A stretch of 64,000 bases of DNA, taken from 2-02-FULL-66-14 sp964651335. Lineage in GTDB: Bacteria; Pseudomonadota; Gammaproteobacteria; Burkholderiales; SG8-39. Under the pieces are notes generated by a model. The model saw only the letters and a list, made by a program, of their open reading frames with translations. It searched no databases and was not told the DNA's origin. Of the stretch, positions 42,961 through 52,032 are shown in pieces. The stretch is taken from the NCBI GenBank assembly GCA_964651335.1, contig CAZYVT010000011.1, forward strand, positions 22,626-86,625, written 5' to 3'. Each line of letters begins with the position of its first letter. Position 1 is the first letter of the stretch. Made by a program: the position numbers and the translations under genes.

Positions 42961-44508
42961 CTAGGTTTCTTCGACGAACACTTCTTCGCGCTTCTTGCGC
43001 AGCGCCGGGAGTGCGATGATCACCAGCAGGATCACCGCGGCGATGATAAACCCCGCGCTGATCGGCTTCTGGATGAAGGTCAGCGGGTCGCCGCGGGAAA
43101 GCAGCATGGCTCGGCGCAGGTTCTCCTCCATCAGCGGCCCGAGAATGAAACCGAGGATCAGGGGCGCGGGTTCGCACTCGAGCTTCACGCACACGTAGCC
43201 GAACATCCCGAATAGCGCCATCAGGAAACAGTCGAACGGCTGGTTGGAGATGCTGAAGACGCCGATCGCCATGAAGAGCAGGATGGACGGGTACAGGATC
43301 CGGTACGGCACCGTGAGCAGCTTGATCCACATGCCGATCAGCGGGAGATTGAGCACCACGAGCATCAGGTTCCCGACCCACATCGAGGCGATCATGCCCC
43401 AGAAGAGCTGCGGCCGCTCGGTCATGACCTGCGGTCCCGGCGCGATGCCCTGGATCATCATCGCGCCGATCATCAGCGCCATCACCGCGTTCGACGGGAT
43501 GCCGAGCGTGAGCAGCGGGATGAACGAGGTCTGCGCACCGGCGTTGTTCGCCGACTCGGGGCCCGCGACGCCCTCGATCGCGCCCTTGCCGAACTCGTGC
43601 GAGTACTTGGAGACTTTTTTCTCCAGCGTATAAGAGGCGAACGAGGCGAGCAGCGCCCCTCCGCCCGGCAGGATGCCGAGCGCCGAGCCGAGCGCAGTGC
43701 CGCGAAGCACCGGCGGCCAGAAGCGCTTCCAGTCCTCCTTGCTCGGCCAGAGGTGACCTACGTGCTTCGTGAACACCTCGCGGTGTTCCTTTTGCTCGAG
43801 GTTGCCGACGATCTCGCAAACGCCGAACATGCCCATCGCGACCGTGACGAAGCCGATGCCGTCGGCAAGCTCCGAGATGCCGAAGGCAAAGCGCAGCACG
43901 CCCGAGTTGACGTCGGTGCCCACCAGGCCGAGCAGCAGCCCCAGGATCACCATCGCGATCGCCTTGATGAGCGAGCCGCGCGCGAGCACCACCGCGGAGA
44001 CGAGACCCAGTACCATCAGCGAGAAGTACTCGGCGGGGCCGAATTTCAGCGCCACCTCCGCAAGCGGAGGCGCAAACAGCGCAATTACCAGCGTGGACAC
44101 GCAGCCGGCGAAGAACGAGCCGAGCGCGGCCACCGCGAGTGCCGGACCGGCCCGCCCCTGGCGCGCCATCTGGTAACCGTCCAGGCATGTGACCACCGAG
44201 GAGGACTCGCCCGGTATGTTGATCAGAATCGCAGTGGTCGAACCGCCGTATTGCGCGCCGTAATAGATGCCGGCGAGCATGATGAGCGCCGCGATCGGAG
44301 ACACGGTGAAGGTCACCGGGAGCAGCATGGCAATGGTTGCAACCGGGCCGATGCCGGGGAGCACGCCGATCAGCGTGCCGAGCAGCACCCCGATCAGGCA
44401 CATGATGATGTTGAACGGCAATGTCATCGTCATGCCCGCCATCGTGATGGGCTGCAGCTTGAATACCTCGATGAAGCCGATCGCGAGATTGCCGAAGATT
44501 CCTTCCAT
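42961..44508 (-). CDS. tctA: tripartite tricarboxylate transporter, large membrane subunit TctA
   Basis: The 515-residue protein from ATG 44508 has about 12 membrane segments and the TctA hallmarks GTLIGVLPGIGPVATIAMLLP, GGSTTAILINIPGESSSVVT and LTLGIPSNAVMALMIGAM. It is the channel-forming part of a proton- or sodium-coupled carboxylate importer. It lies 8 bp after tctB. The periplasmic binding protein TctC is not in the window. Confidence 0.93.
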   Translation of the reverse strand: MEGIFGNLAIGFIEVFKLQPITMAGMTMTLPFNIIMCLIGVLLGTLIGVLPGIGPVATIAMLLPVTFTVSPIAALIMLAGIYYGAQYGGSTTAILINIPGESSSVVTCLDGYQMARQGRAGPALAVAALGSFFAGCVSTLVIALFAPPLAEVALKFGPAEYFSLMVLGLVSAVVLARGSLIKAIAMVILGLLLGLVGTDVNSGVLRFAFGISELADGIGFVTVAMGMFGVCEIVGNLEQKEHREVFTKHVGHLWPSKEDWKRFWPPVLRGTALGSALGILPGGGALLASFASYTLEKKVSKYSHEFGKGAIEGVAGPESANNAGAQTSFIPLLTLGIPSNAVMALMIGAMMIQGIAPGPQVMTERPQLFWGMIASMWVGNLMLVVLNLPLIGMWIKLLTVPYRILYPSILLFMAIGVFSISNQPFDCFLMALFGMFGYVCVKLECEPAPLILGFILGPLMEENLRRAMLLSRGDPLTFIQKPISAGFIIAAVILLVIIALPALRKKREEVFVEET

Positions 44509-44516
44509 GGCGTCCC

Positions 44517-44987
44517 CTAGCGGATCGGACAGCGCTCGATGAAGTCCGGGCAGATCGGGAAAGGGAGCACCAGCCCCTTCACGAACACCAGCACCGAGAA
44601 GATGACGAGCACTACGGACAGGATCGCAACCTCCTTCCACTTGAACTCATGCCCGCCCAAAGCGCTGATGAAGACCAGTGCGATGGAGGCGAGCACGAGA
44701 CCGAGCGGCTTCAGCAGGTAGGCGAAGGCGAGGCTCGAAGCGAGGAGGAAAAGCAGCGGCCGGAAGTGGAATTTCGATATTTTCGGGCCCTCTTCGACCA
44801 ACGAGTCGATCAGCACCAGCGCGCCGAGGAATGCGAGCAGGCCGCCGAGCACGCTGGGAAAGTAGCCGGGGCCCATGCGAACCGCGCTGCCGGTCTGATA
44901 ATGCATCTGCCCCCAGATCAGGAAGAACAGGCCGACGGTGATGAACATCAGACCGGCCCAGAAATCCTTTGGACCCTTGATCTTCAT
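44517..44987 (-). CDS. tctB: tripartite tricarboxylate transporter, small membrane subunit TctB
   Basis: The 156-residue protein from ATG 44987 has four membrane segments and a TctB-type start (DFWAGLMFITVGLFFLIWG ... VRMGPGYFPSVLGGLLAFLG). It is the small membrane partner of TctA, directly upstream. The longer open frame upstream has no homology. The gene is divergent from the GDSL esterase with a 53-bp spacer. Confidence 0.92.
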   Translation of the reverse strand: MKIKGPKDFWAGLMFITVGLFFLIWGQMHYQTGSAVRMGPGYFPSVLGGLLAFLGALVLIDSLVEEGPKISKFHFRPLLFLLASSLAFAYLLKPLGLVLASIALVFISALGGHEFKWKEVAILSVVLVIFSVLVFVKGLVLPFPICPDFIERCPIR

Positions 44988-45040
44988 TCTTGTACCCTCC
45001 TCCAGCGGCCCTCGGATGACGGGGTTGCGGAAAGTGTAGC

Positions 45041-45673
45041 ATGGCACCCATGCTCGCCACTGCGGCCGCTCGCGCGCTGTACCTCGCGCTGGCAGTTGTC
45101 GCACTGCTCGCCGCCGGATGCGGCAAGCAGCCGCGCTTGTCCGCTCTCGGTCCGGATGCGATCGTGCTCGCCTTCGGCGACAGCCTGACCTTTGGCACCG
45201 GCGCAAACGAGCAGGAAAGCTACCCCGCGCAGCTGGCCCAGCTGATCGGACGCAAGGTGATGCGCGCCGGTGTTCCGGGTGAGGTCAGCGCCGACGGCCT
45301 CGCGCGGCTGCCGGACACGCTCGATGAGCACCAGCCGAAACTTCTCATCCTTTGCCATGGCGGCAACGACTTTCTGCGCCGGGTGCCCAAGCAGCAGGCC
45401 GCTGCGAACGTGCGCGCCATGATCCGGCTGGCGAAAAGTCGCGGCGTCGAGGTCGCCTTGATCGGCACTCCGGAACCCGGCCTCACCGTCTCGCCACCCG
45501 AGTTCTACGCCGAGATCGCCAGGGAATTCAGCGTTCCATACGAAGACGGGGTCATCGGCAAGATTCTCAGAGACACCTCGCTCAAATCCGATCCGATTCA
45601 TCCCAATGCGCGGGGCTACCGTGTCATCGCGGAACGGATCGCGGAACTGCTCAGGAAGGCCGGCGCGGTCTGA
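45041..45673 (+). CDS. GDSL-type esterase/lysophospholipase, lipoprotein
   Basis: The 210-residue TesA-like hydrolase has lipobox LLAAGC, block I AFGDSLTFG with the nucleophile Ser, Gly and Asn in HGGNDFL, and the Asp-His pair in SDPIHPNARGY. It should be a lipid-anchored envelope esterase. Its 3' end overlaps that of the DUF3047 gene by 23 bp in convergent orientation. Confidence 0.9.
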   Translation: MAPMLATAAARALYLALAVVALLAAGCGKQPRLSALGPDAIVLAFGDSLTFGTGANEQESYPAQLAQLIGRKVMRAGVPGEVSADGLARLPDTLDEHQPKLLILCHGGNDFLRRVPKQQAAANVRAMIRLAKSRGVEVALIGTPEPGLTVSPPEFYAEIAREFSVPYEDGVIGKILRDTSLKSDPIHPNARGYRVIAERIAELLRKAGAV

Positions 45674-46391
45674 ACTCCACGTCGCCGTAATAGCTCTCCG
45701 CGCGCTCGCCGGTATTGTCGGTGTCGGTGGAAACGATCACAGCGCTGATTGCAGGGGGCTCGATGCCGAAGGCCCTGCGGAAATCGTCGGCGACATTGCG
45801 CTCGTATCGCACCCAGCGCCCTACGTTTACGGCGCCGCTTTCGACGACGACCATGCGTACCCGATCCGTGTAGGCATTGGGAGCGAACGTCTCGGCCGGA
45901 GCGTTCGCATCCCAGACGTAGCACAGTGCGGCGACCGGCAGCCTAGGCCCGTAGAGCATGCGCGCGACTTCAATCTGCAAGCGTTCCCCCGTCGGCAGGG
46001 CCGAGGGTTCGAGGTCGAAGGTCACATAGAGGCGGGCGGGAAAGTCGTCGCCGTCTCTGGTTGCGAGATCGCTTTTCACCAGCAGCCGCGTCACCTTCCA
46101 CCGCCAGACCAGCATCGGGTGCGTCCTCGGGTCCACGCGCAGCTCGCGCATGATTCCAGAAGTGGAGGCGTCTGCGCGCGCACGCAGCACCGTGCGCCCT
46201 TCGTCTTCCACCAGCGCGTACTCCGTACGACGCGGGCGGGACTCGAACGCAAACGGCTGCAACGAGGGCGGCAGCGGCCCGCCCGGGCTGAGCGAAGAAA
46301 AGCGCATTGCCTCGATCGTGGCCTGCGCCCTTGCAAGGTGCGGCACGAGCGTTGCCGCAGCCAGGCCGAGAATCGCCCGCCTGCTCGTCAT
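45651..46391 (-). CDS. DUF3047 protein, exported
   Basis: The 246-residue protein from ATG 46391 has a twin-arginine-like signal (MTSRRAILGLAAATLVPHLARA) and the DUF3047 core (WRWKVTRLL, RDGDDFPARLYVTFDL, ALCYVWDANAPAETFAPNAYTDRVRMVVVESG in blocks). The function is unknown. ATG overlaps the stop of the glycosyltransferase by ATGA, making it the last gene of the ArsS cluster operon. Confidence 0.87.
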   Translation of the reverse strand: MTSRRAILGLAAATLVPHLARAQATIEAMRFSSLSPGGPLPPSLQPFAFESRPRRTEYALVEDEGRTVLRARADASTSGIMRELRVDPRTHPMLVWRWKVTRLLVKSDLATRDGDDFPARLYVTFDLEPSALPTGERLQIEVARMLYGPRLPVAALCYVWDANAPAETFAPNAYTDRVRMVVVESGAVNVGRWVRYERNVADDFRRAFGIEPPAISAVIVSTDTDNTGERAESYYGDVEFRPRRPS

Positions 46392-47035
46392 CGCACCCGC
46401 TTCAGGATTCGGGAGCGCTCGAGCCGGGCATAGTCCTCGGGTCGATCGACATCCCACACGGTACGCAGCTCACGCCATCGCCATCCGAGGGCGCGCAGGC
46501 GCTTGCGCGTCTCCGCCATCACGGTCGCGCTTCCCCACTCGATTGCGGAGAACAGTCGGGGGGAAACGCGCCGCAAGCCGATCAGCGCGTAGCCTCCGTC
46601 TTCCGTCGGTGCAAAGACGGCATCCGCGCCGGAATGAAGCAGACGTACCGCGCGCCGCAGATCCGCGGGCCGAAGCACGGGGCAATCGGCGCCGATCAGC
46701 ACCGCGGCTTCCGACTCGCGCAGCGCGCGCGCCAGCGCCGCGCGCATCCGCTCTCCCAGGCCACGCCTGGCCTGAGCGCGCAGTCGCGCGCGATGCTGGC
46801 GCGCCTGCCGCCGGAAGAAACGATGCCGCGCATGCGGTGCGGCGTGCAGTTCCACCGCGCCGCTGCCCGCAGCGACCGCCGTGGCGAGCGCGCGCTCCAC
46901 CAGCTTCGCGTGTAGCCGGGCGGCTCCCTCGGGGCCCAGGAGCGGCACAAGGCGGGTCTTGACCCTGCCCGGCACGGGCGCCTTGGCAAAGACGATGACG
47001 ACCGCCTTAGACCTGTTTCGCGTAGCGGCGCGCAA
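46388..47035 (-). CDS. TIGR04282-type glycosyltransferase (radical-SAM-associated transferase 1)
   Basis: The 215-residue nucleotidyl/glycosyl-transferase-like protein has IVFAKAPVPGRVKTRLVPLLGPEGAARL, IGADCPVL and DAVFAPTEDGGYALIGLRR, as in the family found beside ArsS-like radical SAM enzymes. TTG 47035 is the only suitable start and follows GGAAGAG. It overlaps the upstream glycosyltransferase by 29 bp and the downstream DUF3047 gene by 4 bp. Confidence 0.88.
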   Translation of the reverse strand: MRAATRNRSKAVVIVFAKAPVPGRVKTRLVPLLGPEGAARLHAKLVERALATAVAAGSGAVELHAAPHARHRFFRRQARQHRARLRAQARRGLGERMRAALARALRESEAAVLIGADCPVLRPADLRRAVRLLHSGADAVFAPTEDGGYALIGLRRVSPRLFSAIEWGSATVMAETRKRLRALGWRWRELRTVWDVDRPEDYARLERSRILKRVR

Positions 47036-47711
47036 GCTCTTCCGGCCGCGCGCCGAAGAAGTAGGCGAGGCGCAGCCGCCACATGAGAAGAATCGTGCGA
47101 ATAATTCCGTGCCGCTCCCAGCGCCTGCCAGAAGTATGCGCTTTCGCAGACAGACACGCCGGCGCCGAGAGCCTCTTCATCCGCTTGCTGAAATCGACAT
47201 CCTCCATCAACGCGATCGCCGGAAATCCGCCAGCGCGCGAAAATGCCGCGCGCGTTGCGAAGACGGCCTGGTCGCCGGTTGCAATGCCGGTGAGCCGGGA
47301 GCGCCAGTTCATGAAGAACGCGACTACCGCAAGCAGCGGCGAGCGGCCTTCGATCCGCACGTCGAAACGACCCCAGCAGTGCTTTTCGCCCGCGACCGCC
47401 TCACGCACAAGATGGTCGGCGTCCGCGGGGAGCCGGGTGTCGGCGTGAAGAAAGAGCAACACGTCGCCGCATGCCGCCGCGGCGCCGCAATTCATCTGCA
47501 CGGCACGGCCGGGCGGTGCTTCCAGCACCCGGTCGGCGAATGGCGCCGCAAGCGCAGCAGTGCCGTCCGCGCTGCCGCCATCGACGACGATCACCTCATG
47601 GCCGCGCGCGCGCAGCGCCTGCAAGGTCCGCAGGGTGCCGACGATCGACGCCGCCTCATGTAGGACCGGGACGATGACGGACAGGCGCCACCCGCTCGCG
47701 CCGTCATTCAT
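47007..47711 (-). CDS. TIGR04283-type glycosyltransferase (radical-SAM-associated transferase 2)
   Basis: The 234-residue GT2-family protein has LSVIVPVLHEAASI, VIVVDGGSADGT, LLFLHADTRLP (DXD-like) and TGIATGDQAVFATRAAF ... ALMEDVDFSKRMKR. This family is named for linkage to ArsS-type radical SAM enzymes and arsenosugar synthesis. A sugar-transfer step in that pathway is expected from the family, not shown by sequence. It follows a decayed DUF547 gene. Confidence 0.9.
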   Translation of the reverse strand: MNDGASGWRLSVIVPVLHEAASIVGTLRTLQALRARGHEVIVVDGGSADGTAALAAPFADRVLEAPPGRAVQMNCGAAAACGDVLLFLHADTRLPADADHLVREAVAGEKHCWGRFDVRIEGRSPLLAVVAFFMNWRSRLTGIATGDQAVFATRAAFSRAGGFPAIALMEDVDFSKRMKRLSAPACLSAKAHTSGRRWERHGIIRTILLMWRLRLAYFFGARPEELARRYAKQV

Positions 47712-47808
47712 TCACTTCCTCACGTCGTTCAGCGTCCAGTCGTACTCCAGGAACGAGAGCGGCGCCTTGGCCCCGGTCCGCGAACAGCAGAGCGATCAGC
47801 CGTTTCAT
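47712..47808 (-). pseudogene. remnant of a DUF547 gene
   Basis: ATG 47808 opens MKRLIALLFADRG, which looks like the start of a signal peptide, and then the frame shifts. In another frame the sequence ends APLSFLEYDWTLNDVRK and stop, which fits the usual C-terminus of DUF547 proteins. Only about 97 bp remain between the TVP38-flavoprotein and the glycosyltransferase, where intact clusters often carry a DUF547 gene. An internal deletion joined the two ends out of frame. Confidence 0.45.
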
Positions 47809-47810
47809 CC

Positions 47811-49967
47811 TCAACCTCTCATCCAGGCGTGGAATTTCTCCACCTTGTCGAGCAACCTTTGCGGCGCATGTGCCTTCTTCCAGACGCCGGCCGCGTATTT
47901 GTTGGCTTCCACCAGCGTCGGGTAGATATGGATGGTGCCGAGGATCTTGTTGAGACCGAAACCGTGGCGCATTGCGGCGACGAATTCCGCGATCAGGTCG
48001 CCGGCGTGCTCGCCCGCGATCGTGACGCCGAGGATCCGGTCCTTGCCCGGCACCGTGAGAACCTTGACAACGCCGTGCGTCTCTTCGTCCGCGATCGCGC
48101 GGTCCAGGTCGTCCATGCGGTAGACCGTCACCTCGCAGGCAACGTTCCGCTCCTTCGCCTCGAGCTCATTGAGGCCGACCCGCGCCACCTCCGGGTCGGT
48201 GAACGTCGCCCACGGGATCACTGCATAGTCGACCCGGAACTTCTTGAACGTGCCGAACAGCGAGTTCACCGAGGCGTACCAGGCCTGATGAGCGCCGACG
48301 TGCGTGAACTGGTACGGCCCGGCGACGTCTCCGCAGGCATAGATGTTCGGGTAGGCCGTCTGCAGGAACTCGTTCGTTTCCACCGTGCCTGCCTTCGTGA
48401 CCGGGATGCCCAGCTCTTCCAGCCCGTAGCCCCTGGTGTTCGCGACCCGCCCGACCGCGCAGAGAATCTCCTCGAATTCGATGCGCACTTCCTTGCCCTC
48501 GTGCTCGCAGACGAGGACTTTCCGCCCGTTCTCGATGAGGAACTGCTTCGCCTTGTGGCCGACGCGCACGTCAATGCCTTCTTCGCCAAAGCGTTCCGCG
48601 ACCATCGCGGAGAATTCCGGGTCCTCGCGCGGCAGGATCCGCGGCAGCATCTCGACCTGCGTCACCTTCGAGCCGAAGCGCGCGAACGCCTGCGCGAGCT
48701 CCGAGCCGATCGGACCGCCGCCCAGCACCACCAGCCGCGGCGGGAGCTTGCGCAGGCCCCACACCGTGTCGGAGGTCCAGCAGTTCATCTGTTCGATGCC
48801 GCGGATCGGCGGCACGAACGGCCGCGCCCCTGCCGCAATCACGATCGAGCGCGTGGTGAGGCGCCGCGTGCCGCCGCCGTTCAGCTTCACCTCGACCTCC
48901 CACGGCGAGGCGATCCTCGCTTCGCCCTCCAGGCACTCTACGCCGAGCGCCGTGTAGCGCTCGACCGAGTCGTGCGGTTCGACCGTCTTCACTACGCGCT
49001 GCACGCGCTCCATCACGTCGGCAAAATCGAACTCCGCGCTCGCCGACTTCAAGCCGTACTCCTTTGCGCGCCGGATCGTCGAGAGCACTCGCGCCGACTT
49101 GATGAGCGCCTTGGAGGGCACGCAACCGGTATTGAGGCAGTCGCCGCCCATCTTGTGCTTTTCCACCAGCGTGACCTTCGCCTTCACCGCGGCGGCGATA
49201 TACGCACTGACGAGCCCGGCGGATCCGGCGCCGATCACCACCAGATTGCGCTCGAACCTGGCCGGTTTCCTGCCGGTCCAGCGCGCGTAGACTCGCCGCG
49301 CCTTCACCCCATCCATGATTTTCTTCGCAATCAGCGGGAAGAAGCCGAGCAGCAGGAACGCGCCGATGAGCTCGGGCGACAGGATTCCGGCGAGAGACTT
49401 GATCCCCGCGAGCTGCGTGCCTGCATTCACGTACACAACGGTTCCAGCGAACATGCCAAGCTGGCTGACCCAGTAGAAGGTCCAGGCGCGCATCGGCACC
49501 AGTCCCATCACGATGTTGATCGCGAAGAAAGGTACCTGCGGAATCAACCGCAGCGTGAACAAGTAAAACGGCCCCTCGCGCTCAATGCCCTCGTTGATCG
49601 GCCGTAGGTAGCGGGAAAACTTCTGCTGCACCCAGTCGCGCAGCAAGAAGCGCGAGGCGATGAAGGCGAGCGTCGCGCCGATCGAGGAGGCGAAGGACAC
49701 GATCACCGTGCCCCAGAGCAGGCCGAAGATCGCGCCGCCGATGAGCGTCATCACGGCCGCCCCGGGCAGCGACAGCCCGGTCACCAGGACGTAGACGGCG
49801 AAGTACCCGGCGACCGCCTGCCAGGCGTGCGACTCGTAGTAGTCCTGGATCGCCGCCTGCTGTGCCTTGATGCTCTCGAACGTCAGGTAGCGGTGGCCGC
49901 CGAACGCGAAGAACGCCGCGATCAACGCCACGATCACCGCGAGGACGACGAAACGCGACTTGCTCAT
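47811..49967 (-). CDS. TVP38/TMEM64 membrane domain fused to FAD-dependent disulfide oxidoreductase
   Basis: The 718-residue fusion has an N-terminal VTT/DedA-like membrane domain (VLVTGLSLPGAAVMTLIGGAIFGLLWGT, PFFAINIVMGLVPMRAWTFYWVSQLGMF in blocks) over about 220 residues. Then comes a complete mercuric-reductase/lipoamide-dehydrogenase-like flavoprotein: FAD site VVIGAGSAGLVSAYIAA, redox pair GGDCLNTGCVPSKALI, NAD(P) site LVVLGGGPIGSELAQAFARFG and a dimer domain (WATFTDPEVARVGLNE). A thiol-based redox step at the membrane is likely. It lies in the ArsS operon. Confidence 0.92.
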   Translation of the reverse strand: MSKSRFVVLAVIVALIAAFFAFGGHRYLTFESIKAQQAAIQDYYESHAWQAVAGYFAVYVLVTGLSLPGAAVMTLIGGAIFGLLWGTVIVSFASSIGATLAFIASRFLLRDWVQQKFSRYLRPINEGIEREGPFYLFTLRLIPQVPFFAINIVMGLVPMRAWTFYWVSQLGMFAGTVVYVNAGTQLAGIKSLAGILSPELIGAFLLLGFFPLIAKKIMDGVKARRVYARWTGRKPARFERNLVVIGAGSAGLVSAYIAAAVKAKVTLVEKHKMGGDCLNTGCVPSKALIKSARVLSTIRRAKEYGLKSASAEFDFADVMERVQRVVKTVEPHDSVERYTALGVECLEGEARIASPWEVEVKLNGGGTRRLTTRSIVIAAGARPFVPPIRGIEQMNCWTSDTVWGLRKLPPRLVVLGGGPIGSELAQAFARFGSKVTQVEMLPRILPREDPEFSAMVAERFGEEGIDVRVGHKAKQFLIENGRKVLVCEHEGKEVRIEFEEILCAVGRVANTRGYGLEELGIPVTKAGTVETNEFLQTAYPNIYACGDVAGPYQFTHVGAHQAWYASVNSLFGTFKKFRVDYAVIPWATFTDPEVARVGLNELEAKERNVACEVTVYRMDDLDRAIADEETHGVVKVLTVPGKDRILGVTIAGEHAGDLIAEFVAAMRHGFGLNKILGTIHIYPTLVEANKYAAGVWKKAHAPQRLLDKVEKFHAWMRG

Positions 49968-50015
49968 TATTGGACCTCCCTCGACGCCGGCTTGGTCGCG
50001 GCCGGCGCGCGCGCC

Positions 50016-50972
50016 TTACGCCGCCTGCCGGTCCGCCCGCGACGTCTGTACGCGCAATGCCGAGGCCGGGTCGTAGCCCGGCCCGTCCACCATCCGCGAG
50101 TAGTACGAGGCGTGCGCATCGGACCCCTCGGGCCACGACGCGAGGAAGCGCTTGAGCCACGCGGCATGGTGGTATTCGATCGCAACCGCCTCGACGTGCA
50201 GCCGGCCGGAGCGCGCGCCGTAGAACGCGCCGGCGCGCGGCCGTGCCGAGATCCGCGTTGCGAGGCCGAAGCGGGTGCCGCGGAAGTTCGGCATCCCTGC
50301 GGACCCGTTGTTGACGATGGCGCGACCGTCCTCGAACGACTGCAGTACGGGCAGGCAGGTATGGCTCGAGGCGAAGATCCGCACACCGGACGAGACAAAC
50401 GCCGCGCGCGCCGCCGCCTGCCCTTCCGGCGCGGCGAGCTGCTCCTGCGAGAAACCCCAGCCGGCGAGCGAATCGGCATCGCCGTGCACCACCGCGACGC
50501 GCTCGCCGGCGATCTCCGCCAGCAGGTGCATTGGCAGCTCGCCGAGGCGGAGCAGGGCCTCCGGGGCGCTCTGCGCGGTCGCGCGCAACCGCTCGATGAT
50601 GCGGTTGGAGTGTTCGACCACGGCGTCGCCGACCCATTCCGGATAGGCGCAGCCGCAGCCCGCGCCCGCCGCGGGAGTCACCAGCTCGGTTTCGACATTT
50701 CCCCGCGTCGCGACGTGGCGCAGCACTGCTTCGTTCACCCGCACAAAGTCCGCGCGCGCGACGTCGAACCAGTGGAAATCGCCATTGAAGACGAGCGCTT
50801 TCTCGCCCGGCTCCTCTTCGTAGAGCTCGATGAGCCGCTCAAGCGCGAGGCAGTTGCCGTAAAGCCCGCCGGCCACCCAGAGCGTTTCCACCTCGAAGGA
50901 GGCCGGCGCGGCGAGCGCACGCGCCCCGTGGCGGTAGGAGACCGGACAGCTGCGGCCGGGAACTTCAGCCAT
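50016..50972 (-). CDS. metallophosphoesterase-like protein
   Basis: The 318-residue protein from ATG 50972 shows dispersed metallophosphoesterase blocks: LVFNGDFHWFDV, TRGNVETEL, VVHGDADSLAGWG and FASSHTCLPVLQSF, with metal-ligand Asp, Asn and His. The N-terminal block ETLWVAGGLYGNCLALERL replaces the usual DxHG (GGLYGN for GDIHGN), so one metal ligand may differ. It overlaps the ArsS stop by 8 bp, which places it in the same pathway. Confidence 0.7.
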   Translation of the reverse strand: MAEVPGRSCPVSYRHGARALAAPASFEVETLWVAGGLYGNCLALERLIELYEEEPGEKALVFNGDFHWFDVARADFVRVNEAVLRHVATRGNVETELVTPAAGAGCGCAYPEWVGDAVVEHSNRIIERLRATAQSAPEALLRLGELPMHLLAEIAGERVAVVHGDADSLAGWGFSQEQLAAPEGQAAARAAFVSSGVRIFASSHTCLPVLQSFEDGRAIVNNGSAGMPNFRGTRFGLATRISARPRAGAFYGARSGRLHVEAVAIEYHHAAWLKRFLASWPEGSDAHASYYSRMVDGPGYDPASALRVQTSRADRQAA

Positions 50973-51930
50973 CGAGCGCACCGCCGCACGAGGACCCCTG
51001 CCCCGCGGTGCATCCATAGCAGTGGTCGCGCACCGTGATCACGTTGCCTTCCACGTCGCGCCCGATCAACTCGGAGAGATGGGTGCGCTTGCTTCCCTCG
51101 ACGACGAGCGGGATCCCGAGCATCTGGTTGAAGTCGCAGTCGTAGACGTAGCCCTGCCAGTCTACCGACACCAGCGTCCGGCACATGACCGTATCGAGAT
51201 TCTCCTCGCGGTGCGCGCCGTGAAGCAGTGCCATGTACTCGTTGAACTGGCCTTTGGAAATCAGCATCGACCCGAAGCGCTGGATCGGCATGTTGGCAAG
51301 CGTGTACAGGCTGTTGAATGCGATGCCGTAACGCTCGCCGAGGACGCGCCTGTAGTCGGCTTCCAGACGGCCCTGCGCCGGCGGCAGGCTCGGACCCTGC
51401 GGGTTGTACACGAGGTTCAATTCGAGCCCGGATCCCTGCGCACCGTAGCCGAGCGCGTTCAGGCGCCGGATCGCGCGCAGGCTCTTTTCGAACACGCCCT
51501 TGCCGCGCTGTCGATCCACGTTTTCCGCGAGGTAGCAGGGCAGCGACGCGATCACCTCGACCCGCTGCCCGGTCAGGAACTCGGCAAGCCCTTCCTGGCC
51601 GGGTTCCTCGAGCACCGTCAGGTTGCAGCGGTCGATCACCTGCGCGCCGAGCTCACGCGCGCGCAGGACCAGCTCCCTGAAGTGGGGATTCAGTTCGGGC
51701 GCCCCGCCGGTCAGATCGAGGCGCCGGAGGCCCGATATGCCGAGAAAGGCGAGCACGTCGGCCATCGTGTCGCGCGACATCTGCTCGGTGCGCGTCGGAC
51801 CCGCATTTACGTGGCAATGCACGCAGCTCTGATTGCATTTGTAGCCGAGGTTGACCTGCAGGGTCTCGAGGCGCGAGCGCCGGATCGCCGGAAAGTCATA
51901 GCGCCGCATCAGGGGCAGTGTGGCGTGCAT
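50965..51930 (-). CDS. arsS: ArsS-type radical SAM protein (arsenosugar biosynthesis)
   Basis: The 321-residue protein has the radical SAM motif CNQSCVHCH (CxxxCxxC), LDLTGGAPELNPHF, and a C-terminal Cys-rich domain (DCDFNQMLG, DHCYGCTAGQGSSCGG). These mark the ArsS/DUF3641 family, which makes 5'-deoxyadenosyl-dimethylarsine products en route to arsenosugars. The partner arsenite methyltransferase ArsM is not in this window. It heads a seven-position operon down to DUF3047. Confidence 0.9.
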   Translation of the reverse strand: MHATLPLMRRYDFPAIRRSRLETLQVNLGYKCNQSCVHCHVNAGPTRTEQMSRDTMADVLAFLGISGLRRLDLTGGAPELNPHFRELVLRARELGAQVIDRCNLTVLEEPGQEGLAEFLTGQRVEVIASLPCYLAENVDRQRGKGVFEKSLRAIRRLNALGYGAQGSGLELNLVYNPQGPSLPPAQGRLEADYRRVLGERYGIAFNSLYTLANMPIQRFGSMLISKGQFNEYMALLHGAHREENLDTVMCRTLVSVDWQGYVYDCDFNQMLGIPLVVEGSKRTHLSELIGRDVEGNVITVRDHCYGCTAGQGSSCGGALDG

Positions 51931-52032
51931 TCGTGTCCTTGTTCCGAGTCGGCCCGATCCGTTGGTCGCTCGACGTGGTCCGGGACTTACATCTACGGCC
52001 GGGAGCCGCGGCCGGATGCGGTATTCTCCGGG

